64,000 nt of DNA from CAVWXT01 sp963759115 (GCA_963759115.1 CAVWXT010000001.1:124001-188000), one strand, 5' to 3'; counted from the stretch's first letter, positions 7,385 through 17,302 are shown. The notes: generated by a model not told the origin, from the letters alone. Translations and numbers: made by a program.

Positions 7385-8033
7385 GGCAGACTCCTCCCTC
7401 GCTCGCTCGCGCAGGCGCGAGCACGGCCAAACGGTGGTGGAACAAGACTCACCAAACCCATTCCAGCAGAGGAGGCAGCGATCGCCGAGGATCAGGCACG
7501 CAGCAATTCAGCGGGCAGGTATGCGCAGGAAGAATGAGTTCGTATCGTGCATCGCAGAATCCCGTGGCCCGATCATCTCGGAGCGAACCGCAATCGAGGG
7601 GCGCTCAACGTTGCCCCTCGTGCAAATCAGCCATCCCCGTGCTCGGAAAAACACGACCCACGAATATGTCGAAGGCCCTTCAAGGAGCCGTTTCCAAGAG
7701 CGAGTAATCCGTCCTGTCGGACAGTCGGATGGTAGTGCAATCATCGTGCCGCTGCCCACAATTCGGTGCCTCGTCGGATTCGACAGACGAAACCTCTTGG
7801 CAACGATCAACTTACGAACAGGCCGGGCACGCCCATCGCCAGGATGCTGCCCAACCTTTCGTTTGGACAGCGCGTATCATTCTGCAACACGTTGGAACGC
7901 TGGACCCGCTGTTCGTGGACCTCATTGGCGCCGCCGGGAGAATCCGCTGGCAGTTCCGTCCTGCGCGGCTGCCGACACGACGCCGCGTTGAGCACATTCG
8001 TTCCCAGGGCGATCAGTTCTCCCACATAGGACT
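7385..8033. other. Gap with no convincing gene
   Basis: About 650 bp upstream of the HTH gene. Several short open frames exist on both strands, the longest about 100 codons on the minus strand (7508-7810), but none has the codon character, ribosome site or motifs of a real gene. Base composition is slightly lower in GC than the flanking genes. It may be decayed sequence. Confidence 0.5.
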
Positions 8034-8104
8034 TGTGGGAGGCGACTCCCGTCGCCGACTTGCGGCTGTTTTGGGGCAATCGGCGACGGGAGTCGCCTCC
8101 CACA
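8034..8104. repeat. Long inverted repeat, TGTGGGAGGCGACTCC family, copy 2
   Basis: Arms TGTGGGAGGCGACTCCCGTC and its complement ending in GCCTCCCACA, loop about 20 nt. The stem is nearly the same as in the copy at 6382-6452, whereas the loop differs, so the stem is conserved as a unit. Confidence 0.8.
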
Positions 8105-8209
8105 GCGAAAACTGATCGGGCCTGCATTCGTCCCGCCGGCTGTTGACGGGGGGCAATCCGTCTACGAAAATCAAGAGTGACGACCGCCAGCCTTCAACGG
8201 AAAGCCCCC

Positions 8210-8536
8210 ATGACAAAAATCGTCGCCATCCACGGTCAGCAGAAGTGGGAGTATTGCACGGAGACCCGCTACACCGACATTCCCTTCCTCGCCGCACTCA
8301 ACGAGCGCGGACAGCAGGGCTGGGAAGTTATCGACATCGTCTATTACAAGGAGCCGAAAAGCGGCAACATGGCCTGGATGGCAATCTTCAAGCGTCCCAG
8401 CGTGGGAGCCGCGACCATGGCGCCCGGAGCGGACATGCAAGCGCCTGCCGCCATCTTGCCAATGGAGGAGCATCATTCGAGCCAGCAGCGCGTGCTCCCT
8501 ACCGGCGGCGAAGGATACCAACTGAGCAAGGAGTGA
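8210..8536 (+). CDS. DUF4177-like small protein
   Basis: 108 residues. The first half (QQKWEYCTETRYTD, LNERGQQGWEVIDIVYYK, WMAIFKRP) has the 'W-E-Y ... L-N-x-x-G-x-x-G-W-E-V' pattern of DUF4177, a small beta-alpha-beta domain of unknown function. The C-terminal 40 residues are low-complexity and rich in Ala, Pro and Gln. ATG 8210 is used because it directly precedes the domain; an upstream in-frame start at 8177 would add 11 residues. It stands alone on the plus strand. Confidence 0.65.
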   Translation: MTKIVAIHGQQKWEYCTETRYTDIPFLAALNERGQQGWEVIDIVYYKEPKSGNMAWMAIFKRPSVGAATMAPGADMQAPAAILPMEEHHSSQQRVLPTGGEGYQLSKE

Positions 8537-8594
8537 GCGCGTTGCCGCTCACGCTACGACTTATTTGCCGCGCACGAATGAGTTCTGCAATTCC

Positions 8595-8652
8595 GTAGGA
8601 CGAGTTTTCCAACTCGTCCATCGGCGGGGACGAGTTGGAGAACTCGTCCTAC
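8595..8652. repeat. Inverted repeat after the DUF4177 gene
   Basis: GTAGGACGAGTTTTCCAACT continues to about 8619 and pairs with the arm ending GAACTCGTCCTAC at 8652. One mismatch in about 25 bp, with a short loop. There is no T tract, so it is not a classical terminator. It separates convergent genes. Confidence 0.75.
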
Positions 8653-8692
8653 GACTTGGCAGAGTAATACGTGGATAACGCCCCTGCTGCGA

Positions 8693-9648
8693 TCAGGCGA
8701 ACTCCCGCGCCAACTGCACGTTGGCCCCGACCTCGTCGAAGAACTGCGGGAACATGCCGACGATCACGCCGTCGATGGGCTTGATGTTCTCGTAGGCGAA
8801 ACGGAAGGCGCCGCGGACCTTCTCCTGGCTGCTGCCCATGCGCCCGGCCGCCAGGATCTTGAACGCCAGACAGGGCTGCTTGACCTGGCGGACCACCGCG
8901 GTCATCACCGCCGGGTCGCCCTTGAAGAAGGGGCCCTGGTGTCGACGGTCTCCAGGCCCGAAGGCCTCTCTCCGTCCTGACGGGCTGTGCGGCGCGACAT
9001 GAAATACAGGCAGGTCATGAAGAAGTCGACCTCCCAGCCCTCGTCCGCGATTCTCTTGACGCAATCCGGATTGTGCGTGGAGACGCCGGCCAGCAGTCCC
9101 TGATCGTGTACCGCCTTGACGTAGTCGTGGATCACGTCCAGCTTGTTGGCGGCGAACAATTGGTCGCTCGTGTTCCCGTGGTGGATCATGGCCAGCGGCC
9201 GCGTCTTTTCGATCGTCTGGGCGATATCCTTGCGTTCGGAGTGCAAGCAGAGGAATTGCAGGCGCGAGCCCCGCTCGCGGAGTTGCGGGATATACGACGC
9301 GGCCTTCTTCGATGCGGAGGCGGAGAACTGGTGCGTGTTGATGCCGGCCGCCTCGCAAGAGAGCAGGAACTCCACCGTGTGGTCGATGGTGAAATACTCG
9401 TTCATCTGCCGGTCGAGGTTCGGGCCCAGGTACGAACTGCCGTTGATCGGGTTGGAACCGACGATCAGCCGGGTCACTTGATGCTTCCCTAGCGCGATCG
9501 TTGGCAAGGGCGCGGCCGCGGCGGCCGGTGTGGTAGTTTGCGTCTCGCCCTCCGCCGTCGCGACGCTCAGCGCCGCGCCCGTGGCGGCCGTGATCATTCC
9601 CACCTGCGAAAGGAAGTGCCGCCGGTCCATTGCGGTTGGTTCTTTCAT
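8693..9648 (-). CDS. Tat-exported aldo/keto-reductase-like protein (frameshift)
   Basis: Starts at ATG 9648 (or 9630) with a twin-arginine signal, MDRRHFLSQVG, then an Ala-rich hydrophobic stretch, so export of the folded protein is expected. The mature part has aldo/keto-reductase-like segments: VTRLIVGSNPINGSSY, HTVEFLLSCEAAGINTHQF, LAMIHHGNTSDQLF and HDQGLLAGVSTHNPD. The frame breaks near 8940-8975 and resumes as AVVRQVKQPCLAFKILAAG to the stop at 8693, where KILAAGR fits the barrel's last strands. The classical Tyr/Lys catalytic pair is not obvious, so the activity is uncertain. Together the pieces give about 318 residues. Confidence 0.6.
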
Positions 9649-9804
9649 GGCCAAGACCCTTCATCACGGATTGAGCTCGCGAAACGCCAGATTTCCTTAT
9701 ACCCGATTGTGGGGTGGACTGCAAGGACGACATATCCTGATTACGGTGCCTCGTAGCGGTGGCTAACAGCCGCCGGAGCACACCGAGTGGCGACGCCAAT
9801 ACGC

Positions 9805-11342
9805 TCACGGTCCCTTCGCCGCGCCGCCGCGATTAGCAAGAAACTCGTGATAGATGAACGTGTTCGGCAGGGCTGTCTGGAGTCTCTTGGCCCCAGCATC
9901 AGTAACCTTCGTCCAGTAAATGCCCAGCCAGCGGAGTCTTGACAGTCCCTGCAAGTGAACCAGCCCGGCATCGGTGATCTCAGTGTCCATTAGGTTCAAG
10001 TGTTCGAGTTGCGTCAATCCCTTGAGATGTTGCAGTCCAGAATCTGTCACTTTCGTCTGCCGAAGGACCAAGTGCTGGATTTGAATCATGTCTTTGAGGT
10101 CCTCTAATCCCGTGTCACCGACCTGGGTCTCCATGAGGTCGAGTTCTTGGAGTTGGCTCATCGCATTGAGATATTTCAAGCCAGCGCCGGTGACGTGGGT
10201 CCCGAAAAGATCGAGTTTCTTGAGCCGGCTAAGCCCCTGAAGGTGCTGAAGCCCGGCGTCGGTAATGTTCAGGCGCCAAAGGTTCAAGTCCTCAAGCTGG
10301 CTAAGCCCGTGCAGATGCTCCAGCCCGGCGTCGGTGATATTGTTGGCCTCGATGTCTAGCGACCGCAGTTGGGGCATTCCCCGTAGACATTTCAGTCCTG
10401 CATTGGTGATATTGCTGCGGTTGATGGCGAGTTCTTTGAGTTGCGACAATTCTTCGAGGTGCTCAACGCCGGCGTCGGTGATTTCGTTGTCATCGAGACG
10501 TAGCGACTGAAGTCGCTTAAGTCCCTTGAGATGCTCCATCTCCGGATCGGCGATTCTCGTTTCGCTGATCGACAATTCCCGAAGTTGCGCGAGCCTTCCA
10601 ATCCGCTGTAGCCCGACGCGGGAGATGTCGGTGTTATTGAAGCGCAATGCCTCCAACTGAGTCAGCCCCTCAAGGCAGGCCACGATTCTGTCGGTGATAA
10701 CCCTGTCCGTGAAGTCCAGCACTTGCAGAGTGGGCAGCCGTGTGACGAGTTCCACCTCCGCATCTGGCATGTCTTTCAAGGTCGGCCGTCCGGGGATAGG
10801 GTCAATATACACTTCCGTTGGGAGTGTCTTCATGACATAGACAAGCACGACTCTCGCAAAAAGGTCCTCGCCGAGCAACTCTCGCAAGAAGGCCGGCGTA
10901 GATGGGGTGGACTTTGAGACAAAATTGTAGGAGGGGCCGAGCTCATAGTCGTAACCGACCGCCCAGCTCAACCGCGCATCGCCTCCACCACCTCCGCCTG
11001 TTTTCTTGCCTCTCTGAGCTCCGTCGCCAGCCAACTGCATGGGATGGCGACAAGCACCATCAGCAGCAGCAACGAGCGGAGGCTGCACTGGAACCGGCAG
11101 CGGGAGAGCCAACCGGCGACGAGCCAGAGCATGAACACGAGTAGCGTCAGGCCGACGGCTGCAACGGCCATTACCACTGTCCAGCCCTTGTGCTGGTTGA
11201 ACGGGAACCAGCATCCCCAATTCGACAACAGCAGGAATGCCTCGATGGCCAGCAGGCCGAGCACCAACCGGTCCGGCGTGAGGCGATACCAGCGGAGTTT
11301 GGGTTGCTGCTTCTCGACGGTAGGCGGGGAATTGGTTTCCAT
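9805..11342 (-). CDS. Membrane-anchored leucine-rich-repeat protein (frameshift)
   Basis: ATG at 11342. The N-terminal 125 residues hold three hydrophobic segments (LVLGLLAIEAFLLLSNWGCW; VVMAVAAVGLTLLVFMLWLVAG; SLLLLMVLVAIPCSWLA). The remainder carries about twelve leucine-rich repeats of 24 residues with the consensus 'L..L..L.l..t.itDaGL.hL.gL', e.g. ITDAGLQHLQGLSRLKKLDL. This is the planctomycete-type LRR in which 'TDAGL' opens each repeat. One C is missing from a GGCC near 10981, shifting the frame between the membrane part and the LRR part; the joint reads VVEA-DARLSWAVGYDYE. Likely a ligand- or protein-binding surface facing the periplasm. Partner unknown. Confidence 0.8.
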
Positions 11343-11693
11343 CGGTCACCTCGCGCGAGCGTCACGGCTATCCAGATCCTCCGCCGGGGTGGCGCACTTG
11401 CTCCGTAACGTCATTTGCATCTCCATTATTGTAGGCAACTGTGCCTGGTCCTACAAGTTGGTCGCTACTGGCTTCTCCGAAGGTAATCTTGCCAGGCCTC
11501 CGACTTGAAATCGCCGCACATGGCTCCGGGGTCGGACAGGCGCCCCCGATCTCGCCCACATCGAAGTCCGTGCCTCCGGCAGCAAGTTGTACATCGAGAC
11601 GGACAACGCCGCGATCGCCGCGAGGATAAATTTCACGAGTGGCACAAAAACAAATCTTGAAAGACGCGAAGGAATGTCGTATGGTAACGTTCG
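11343..11693. other. Gap with no convincing gene
   Basis: About 350 bp between the divergent LRR gene and the DUF2292-like gene. Short frames on both strands are not coding-like. It should hold promoters for both genes, but I could not pick a clear -35/-10 pair. Confidence 0.45.
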
Positions 11694-11876
11694 ATGATGA
11701 CGCACGGCACAACACCCGGCAACGCGAAGAAGATGGCCCAGCTCCAGTCGATCCTGGCGGAGATGCTGGCCGAAGCGCTGCGGCGCGGTTTCTTCGGCAC
11801 GGCCGCCGTGGAACTGAGCGTGCAAGACGGAACGATCCAACACATCCGCCGCACTGTGGAGCGGATTGAGAAGTAA
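11694..11876 (+). CDS. DUF2292 / YezD-like small protein
   Basis: 60 residues ending in GFFGTAAVELSVQDGTIQHI then RRTVERIEK. The 'G-x-[ILV]-x-[ILV]-x-[ILV]-Q-D-G-x-I-x-x-I' pattern is that of DUF2292 (YezD-like) small proteins, whose function is unknown. ATG 11694 is followed in frame by another ATG at 11697; either could be used. It is followed by hairpins and a terminator and so forms its own short unit. Confidence 0.65.
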   Translation: MMTHGTTPGNAKKMAQLQSILAEMLAEALRRGFFGTAAVELSVQDGTIQHIRRTVERIEK

Positions 11877-11902
11877 GTAACCGTTCACGGCGTTCGATCG
11901 TA

Positions 11903-11977
11903 GAAGCGGCATCCTGCCGCTTCACGCCGGTTCCCTGAGCACCGGTTGGCGCCGCGATAACGCGGCAAGATGCCGCG
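11903..11977. repeat. Pair of short hairpins (GAAGCGGCATCCTGCCGCTTC type)
   Basis: GAAGCGGCATCCTGCCGCTTC (11903-11923) and CGCGGCAAGATGCCGCG (11961-11977). Both are GCCGC-stem hairpins and are probably REP-like units. Confidence 0.6.
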
Positions 11978-12053
11978 TCTACGAGGGCCGTAGAGCGGAT
12001 TGAGAAGTAACCCGGTATCGAGCGGAGCCTGCCCGTAGGCAGGTGTCCACAAG

Positions 12054-12094
12054 AGCCCACCGCGAGCCATTGCTGGTTCCCGGTGGGCTTTTTC
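12054..12094 (+). terminator. Rho-independent terminator
   Basis: AGCCCACCG ... CGGTGGGCT stem of 9 bp with an 18-nt loop, followed at once by TTTTTC. It lies after the DUF2292-like gene and before the phage head module, insulating the two. Confidence 0.8.
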
Positions 12095-12143
12095 GTTGAA
12101 ATGCGGCGGAAGAAACGAGGCCGTCGCCAACACTAGCGGGAAC

Positions 12144-12180
12144 CTAGCCTTTGGTTTTAGGTCTTTGGTCTTCGGTCTTC
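12144..12180. repeat. Heptamer repeat (GGTCTTN type)
   Basis: TTTTAGGTCTTTGGTCTTCG and onward: 7-nt units AGGTCTT, TGGTCTT, CGGTCTT, CGTCC, shortly before the prohead protease gene. The same units occur at 17303-17369 and 46440-46515. Confidence 0.65.
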
Positions 12181-12221
12181 GTCCGAAGTCCTGGGCCGGC
12201 CCAAGCACGAAAGGGAACGCG

Positions 12222-13160
12222 ATGACAAACATGTTGCAGGAGTTCTGCGATTCGCGCGGCGTGTCGATGCGCGTGGATCGCCAGGCCGGCGTAATCCGCG
12301 GCGTGAAACTGTTGGGGCTCGAGTCGCGCAACGGCAGGACATACCTGCCCGAGGCGCTGGCCCAGGCCGCGCCGCTGTACGAAGACGCCAAGGTGAACGT
12401 CAACCACCCCAAGGGCAATCCCAACGGACCGCGCGACTACCAGGACCGCATCGGCACGATCCGCGGCGTGGCGGTCCGACCCGGCGAGGGGCTTTTTGGC
12501 GACTTCCACTTCAATCCCAAGCACGGCCTGGCGGAACAACTGATGTGGGACGCCGAGCACGCCCCGGAGAACGTGGGCTTTTCCCACAACGTCGAGGCCC
12601 GCGTCGGCCGCCGCGGCGAGCGCGTGGTGGTCGAGGCCATCACCCGCGTGCAGAGCGTCGATCTGGTGGCCGACCCGGCCACGACGCGCGGCCTGTTCGA
12701 ATCGGCCGCCGCCGTGCAGGAAGATACCGCCGCGCCGCTGACGCTCGACGACCTCCGTCGCGACTATCCGCAGTTGGTCGAGAGCATCGGCCAGGAGCAA
12801 GCGGCCGAGATCGAGCGGCTACGGCAGGAAGTGGAGCGTTTTGCCGCGCTGGAAGCGGCGCACCAGAAGCGCAGCGTCGTGCGGCGGCTTCTCGGCGAGT
12901 TCAATCTGCCGGACCCCGAGGTAAACGAACCTTGGACCAGGACCATCGTCAGCGAACAGTTCGTCGAGTCGCTCTTGGCCGCGCCGGACGAGCCGGCGAT
13001 GCGGGCCCTGGTGGAAGAGCGGGCGAAGCTGGTCCGGACGCTCGCCAGCAAGGCGATGCTGCGGAGCCTCGCCGAAGCGCGGCCGCAGTCGCGCGATCAG
13101 CACCTGGTCTATGCCGCCGGCCCGCTGGACGCCAAGAGTTTCGTGGAAGCGATTACGTGA
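12222..13160 (+). CDS. Phage prohead protease / scaffold-like protein
   Basis: 312 residues. The N-terminal half looks like a caudovirus prohead serine protease: GRTYLPEALAQAAPLYEDA, VNVNHPKGNP, GLFGDFHFNP, NVGFSHNVEARVG and SVDLVADPATTRGLFES. The HN in VGFSHN and the 'SVDLV..PA' motif are typical of the MuI-like and S78-type proteases, which cleave scaffold and capsid during head maturation. The C-terminal half is a charged helix (QEQAAEIERLRQEVERFAAL), as in fused protease-scaffold proteins. ATG 12222 follows AAAGGGA. It heads a run of capsid genes; portal and terminase genes, normally just upstream, are missing. Confidence 0.75.
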   Translation: MTNMLQEFCDSRGVSMRVDRQAGVIRGVKLLGLESRNGRTYLPEALAQAAPLYEDAKVNVNHPKGNPNGPRDYQDRIGTIRGVAVRPGEGLFGDFHFNPKHGLAEQLMWDAEHAPENVGFSHNVEARVGRRGERVVVEAITRVQSVDLVADPATTRGLFESAAAVQEDTAAPLTLDDLRRDYPQLVESIGQEQAAEIERLRQEVERFAALEAAHQKRSVVRRLLGEFNLPDPEVNEPWTRTIVSEQFVESLLAAPDEPAMRALVEERAKLVRTLASKAMLRSLAEARPQSRDQHLVYAAGPLDAKSFVEAIT

Positions 13161-13165
13161 GATCA

Positions 13166-13262
13166 GGATGTTGGATAGCGGATGGTGGATGGTGGATATG
13201 AAATCCAACATCCACCATCCAACATCCACCATCCAACATTAACCCTAACCCCTGAACCCTTT
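13166..13262. repeat. Heptamer inverted array (GGATGTT / CATCCAC) plus CCCTGAA units
   Basis: GGATGTTGGATAGCGGATGG and onward pairs with ATCCAACATCCACCATCCAA and onward. Both arms are 7-nt tandem repeats, so the RNA would form a long stem. A second heptamer (AACCCTAACCCCTGAACCC) follows and ends just before the ribosome site GGGAGA of the next gene. Confidence 0.75.
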
Positions 13263-13278
13263 TCCGGGAGAGACCAAG

Positions 13279-13764
13279 ATGACCGACAAGATGCGTTGGC
13301 GCTACGGAGACACGAATCCGGTAGTGGCGGCCGTGGACGCTGCCACCGTGATCGAGATTGGCGACCTCGTGTGGCAAGACACGGACGACGCCAAGCCGGC
13401 GGCCGCGCTGGCCAATCACGGCAGCGAAGCGGCCAATCAAGAGGCCCTGGCCGACGGCTTCCTGGGCGTGGCCATGCAGCGGAGCCGCAGCGGCGAGACG
13501 GCGCCGGTGCGCGTGGCCACCACCGGCGTGTTCGAGTTCGACTGCCCCAGCGGCACGTTCGAACTGGGCAATCTCGTCGGCGCCCATAACAATGCGGCGG
13601 GCAACGCCCTGCTGAATCAACAGGTGGCGAAAGTCACCCAGAGCCGCTACGCGATCGGACGGATCGCCAAGCGGCAGCCCACGGCCACCACCAGCGTGTT
13701 GGTCGACGTCCGCTCCACCGTCATGACCGGCGGCGTGGAAGGCGGCAGTCCCAGCGGAGTGTGA
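13279..13764 (+). CDS. Phage head decoration-like protein
   Basis: 161 residues. Beta-rich, Ala/Thr-rich: IEIGDLVWQDTDDAKPA, LADGFLGVAMQRSRSGE, TTGVFEFDCPSGTFELG and GRIAKRQPTATTSVLVDV. This matches DUF2190-like capsid stabilising proteins, which sit between the protease and the major capsid gene in many phages. A ribosome site GGGAGAGACC precedes ATG 13279. The position, second in the head module, supports the call. The frame is intact. Confidence 0.65.
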   Translation: MTDKMRWRYGDTNPVVAAVDAATVIEIGDLVWQDTDDAKPAAALANHGSEAANQEALADGFLGVAMQRSRSGETAPVRVATTGVFEFDCPSGTFELGNLVGAHNNAAGNALLNQQVAKVTQSRYAIGRIAKRQPTATTSVLVDVRSTVMTGGVEGGSPSGV

Positions 13765-13774
13765 CCACCATCGC

Positions 13775-13903
13775 GGAAATGACGAATGACGAAATTCAAA
13801 TGACGAAAGAAGCTAAGAGCGTAACCGCATGATAGCCGGGGGGCCATTCGACATTTGGACTTCGTCATTCCTTCGACATTTGAATTTCGTCATTCGTCAT
13901 TCC
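13775..13903. repeat. Heptamer inverted array (CGTCATT type)
   Basis: GGAAATGACGAATGACGAAA at the left pairs with TTCGTCATTCGTCATTCC at the right (ending 13903), about 70 nt apart. Units are ATGACGA / TCGTCAT, 7 nt. The array lies between the decoration and major capsid genes. Confidence 0.75.
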
Positions 13904-13950
13904 TCGTTTGTTCCCAACCCTGTACCCCCTTGTTTTTGGAGAACCTTCCC

Positions 13951-15147
13951 GTGCGAGCGATCAAATATCGTGAGTTGAAGCGGATGTACGACCTCGAGCG
14001 GTCCGGAGAAGACCGTGTTGCACTTGCAGGAGGCCCTGCAAGCCGGCGAGCTGAAGCCCGAGGATTTCAGCATTCGGGAACTGGCCGAAGCGACGCTGAG
14101 CCCGGAAGGGGTGCGGCGGATGGACCCCCGCCAGGGCGGCGCTTGCCTGCTGGAGGCGGGCGACGGCGTGGACGTGACGGCCTTCTCGAACATCACCGGC
14201 CAGGTCGTTCAGGCCAGGATCTTGGAGGCGTACACCCAGGAGGCCTTCGTCCTCTCCCAACTGGTCGACACGATTCCTACGCGGCTCGACGGCGAGCGGA
14301 TTCCGGGCATCGGCCGGGTGAGCGACGAAGTGGCCGAAGTGCGGCCCGGGATGCCGTATCCCAGCCTGGGTTTCGCCGAGGACTACATCGAAACCCCGCA
14401 GACCACGAAGCGCGGCTTCATCGTGCCGGTCACCAAAGAGGCGATCTTCTTCGACCGCACGCACCTGATCCTCCAGCGCGCCGCGGAGGTCGGCGAAGTG
14501 TTGGGCCTGAACAAGGAGAAGCGGCTGCTCGACCTGCTGGTCGGCACCGTCAACAACTACAAATGGAAGGGCGCCGCCTACAACACCTACAGCAGCGCCG
14601 GCACCGGCACGGCCCCGGACGGAAACTGGCTCAACGAATTGACCGAGGAACTTGTCGACTGGACCGACATCGACGCCGCGGAGCAACTGTTCGCCGAGAT
14701 TCTCGATCCCAACACGGGCGAGCCGGTGCTGATTCCAGGCGACCACCGTCCTGGTGATGCCGGCCTATCGCCACGCCGCGCACCGCATCTTCAACGCGGT
14801 GGAGATCAATTACGCCACGGCGGCCGGAGCCACGATTACCAAGGCCGCCAACCCGCTGGGCAACTACAAGGTCGTGGAGAGCCGGCTCGCCTACCGGCGG
14901 ATCATCGCCGCGCGGCTACCAGGCCGACAACGCCAAGAAGTGGTGGTTCATCGGCGACTTCCGCAGGGCCTTCGCCTACATGGAGAACTGGCCGATCACG
15001 GTCACGCAATCGCCCGCCAACAGCGAGGCCGAGTTCAACCAGGACATCGTGGTCCGCTTCAAGGCCAGCGAACGGGGCGCCGCGGCGGTCATCAATCCCC
15101 GCTACGTGGTCAAGAGCACCGGCGCCGGCAGCGGAAGCGGCGCGTAA
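13951..15147 (+). CDS. Phage major capsid protein, Mu gpT-like (frameshifts)
   Basis: Begins at GTG 13951 after GGAGAA. Segments in order: IKYRELKRMYDLER; VLHLQEALQAGELKPEDFSI; VQARILEAYTQEAFVLSQLV; TKRGFIVPVTKEAIFFDRT; EVLGLNKEKRLLDLLVGTVN; EELVDWTDIDAAEQLFAEIL; VMPAYRHAAHRIFNAVE; AKKWWFIGDFRRAFAYMENW; ending YVVKSTGAG. This is the capsid type common in planctomycete prophages. The frame shifts near 13999, 14740 and 14912; each is repaired by adding one CG/GC unit to a GCGC site, e.g. restoring LIPGATTVLVMP. The reconstructed protein is about 400 residues, normal for the family. Confidence 0.8.
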
Positions 15148-15161
15148 CCAGCGAAGACGGG

Positions 15162-15257
15162 AACGAGGGGAAACGATGAACCAGGCAGGACGAGCGAGGA
15201 GCCGCCACCCGACACTCGACAGGCTTTCTTCCGCACTCCGCGTTCATCGTTTCCCCT
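15162..15257. repeat. Inverted repeat after the capsid gene
   Basis: AACGAGGGGAAACGATGAAC (15162-15181) pairs with GTTCATCGTTTCCCCTT (15241-15257) around a loop of about 59 nt. It is another gap-filling hairpin and has no T tract. Confidence 0.6.
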
Positions 15258-15350
15258 TCCCGCTGCCGATTCTCCGCTTCGGCCCAAGGCGATGAGTCCG
15301 ATAATCCGCTCCGCGGCAATTCCATCCGTGAAAGAGAGGCAACGACTGCG

Positions 15351-16695
15351 GTGAAAACCTACTATGTGGATCCCGATTCGGGCAGCGACTCCAATACAGA
15401 GGCGCAGGCGCAGTCAGCCGGCACGCCGTGGAAAACCATCGGGCACGCGATGGCCACCTGCGACAACACGGCCGCGGCCGACGCCAACGGCGTCGCCTGC
15501 TACATCAAGGTCACCAACGGCAAGACGGTCGATGCGGGCGGCTACCTGGACCTGAACCGCGTCAACCCGAACTGGGTGGTGATTCAGCCGGTCACGAATC
15601 CGGGCAATTTCCTGAGCGGCATCACGCTCTCGGGCAGCGGCGGGGGCGGGGCCATCATTCGCCACTATGCGGCTGCCGGGGCGAAGTGGCGATTCGAGAA
15701 CTGCACCTTCGCCCCCACCGGCGTGATCTGCCTCCAGCTTGGGGCTCAGGCGCTGAGCGGATTGGAGTTGCGGGACTGCACGCTCTCGACGGATGGCAGC
15801 CATGCCTTGTTCTATTGGAACGACACGGCCAATGTGGACACGCTCGTCTTTCGACGCTGCACGTTCACGCCGAACTACACTTTTAACATCGGCGCAGCCG
15901 CAGGCAGCACGCGCACGCACGCAATCAGCAACGTGCTGTTCGATTCGTGCGTCAATAACGGGCCGTTCGGGCCATATTTTTCCGGCCCCGGCAACGACAT
16001 CCGCGTCAGCGGCGGGACGTGGACCGGAACGAGCACCGTCTTCGCCATCGGGAACTCGGGGAACGTCAAGAGCAGCCGCAATACCAACGTCATCGTCGAG
16101 GATGCCACGTTTTTCGGCAACAATGGCAATCACGTTCTGATGCTCGATGGGGACGGCGTGGTGTGTCGGCGGAACACGATGCACACGGGCTCTGCCGGAA
16201 GCGCCGGCTGCGGCATCGTCTGCAAGTGGGGTTACGGCTATCAGGTGTACGGCAACTCGGTGTACGCCGAAGGGGCCGGATCGGTCGGGATCATCGTCAA
16301 GGGCGTGACGGAAGCCAGCTACTTCGACAACAAGGTTTACGCCAGCGGATCGAGCGGGGCCTGCATTGAAGTCTACGACAACGGCGACAACGGCAACAAA
16401 AAGTGTCGCAACGTCGCGGCCCGCCGCAACCGCTTCATCACGTCGGCTGGCGCAGGGGCTGTGGATCATCAATGCCGATTCCACGGGCTATTTGATCTTC
16501 GACGAGAACGACTATCAACTTGCCGGGACAGGACGAAGCGTCATTTTGGGTACGACCATTGCCGCCGACACGCTGCCCAATATCCGCGCGGCCTGGCTGA
16601 GCGACGCGGCGTCGATCGCCGGAGGATGGACCGAAAACGAAGCGAACCGCTACCAGGGGCGACGCCCGCGCATCGCCTGCGCCTTGGCGGGATGA
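15351..16695 (+). CDS. Right-handed beta-helix protein of the phage module (frameshift)
   Basis: GTG at 15351, with GAGAGG upstream. Opens with MKTYYVDPDSGSDSN and GTPWKTIGHAMATC, the typical N-terminus of pectate-lyase-like right-handed beta-helix proteins. Repeated short strands follow (WRFENCTFAPTG, LELRDCTLSTDG, LVFRRCTFTPN, NVLFDSCVNNG, VIVEDATFFGNNG, VVCRRNTMHTGS). Such proteins are often tail spikes or surface glycan-binding or -cleaving proteins. The frame breaks near 16458 (loss at GGGGCGCTG) and continues with LWIINADSTGYLIFDENDYQ to the stop at 16695. No catalytic residues can be assigned. About 448 residues when repaired. Confidence 0.7.
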
Positions 16696-16785
16696 ACAGC
16701 CACGAAGGAACACAAAGTCCACAAAGGAAAACAACTCGATTGTCTTTGTGCTCTTTGCGTTCTTTTGCGGCAAAGGAAAGGGAGC
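16696..16785. repeat. Imperfect inverted repeat (AACACAAAG / CTTTGTG)
   Basis: CACGAAGGAACACAAAGTCC ... TGTCTTTGTGCTCTTTGCGT folds back with a short loop in the gap before 16793. It is similar in style to the heptamer arrays but less regular. Confidence 0.45.
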
Positions 16786-16792
16786 GTAGATT

Positions 16793-17299
16793 ATGCAACA
16801 CCTTGGCAACTTCGCCGCCGGTCAAACGGTCTTCGTCCCCTTCGCCACGAACGACGCGGCTGGGGCGGCCATCGCACCCAGCACGCCCGGCACGATAAGC
16901 ATCTACAAGGACAACGGCACGACCAAGAGCACCGCGGGCGTCACGTACACCCCGAGTTTCGACGGCCAGGTCGGCATCAACCTGGTGAAGATCGTCACGT
17001 CCGACGCGTTCTACGCCGCGGGGCACGACTACACGGTGGTGTTGAACGGGGCGGTGATCGACGGCGAAACCGTCAACACCGTGCTGGCCGCCTTCTCGAT
17101 CGACAACCGCATCCCCGCCAACAACATCGACGGCAAGACGCTCCAGCAGGCCCTGCAAATCATGGCCGCCATCCTGGCAGGCAAGGTGAGCGGGGCCGGC
17201 AGCGGTCAAGAGACCTTCAAGGGCCTCGACGGCGCCACCGATCGGGTCCAAGTCACCACCGACGCCGCCGGGAACCGCTCGGCAGTTATATACGAATAG
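16793..17299 (+). CDS. Phage-module protein of unknown function
   Basis: 168 residues, intact, with a strong ribosome site (AAGGGAGCG) before ATG 16793. The first 105 residues look like an immunoglobulin-like beta sandwich (AGQTVFVPFATND, GTISIYKDNGTT, AGHDYTVVLNGAVIDGETVN). The rest is helical (DGKTLQQALQIMAAILAGKV) and ends in a beta hairpin (DRVQVTTDAAGNRSAVIYE). The helical part resembles short 'baseplate upper protein / fibre' linkers found in many tail or surface modules, which fits its place beside the beta-helix protein. I do not recognise a named family. Confidence 0.6.
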   Translation: MQHLGNFAAGQTVFVPFATNDAAGAAIAPSTPGTISIYKDNGTTKSTAGVTYTPSFDGQVGINLVKIVTSDAFYAAGHDYTVVLNGAVIDGETVNTVLAAFSIDNRIPANNIDGKTLQQALQIMAAILAGKVSGAGSGQETFKGLDGATDRVQVTTDAAGNRSAVIYE

Positions 17300-17302
17300 C
17301 GC

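Noticed and set aside
7508..7810. Minus-strand frame of 100 codons in the gap upstream of the HTH gene
   Set aside because: It has no ribosome site, no motif and unusual residue composition; on balance it is chance open frame.
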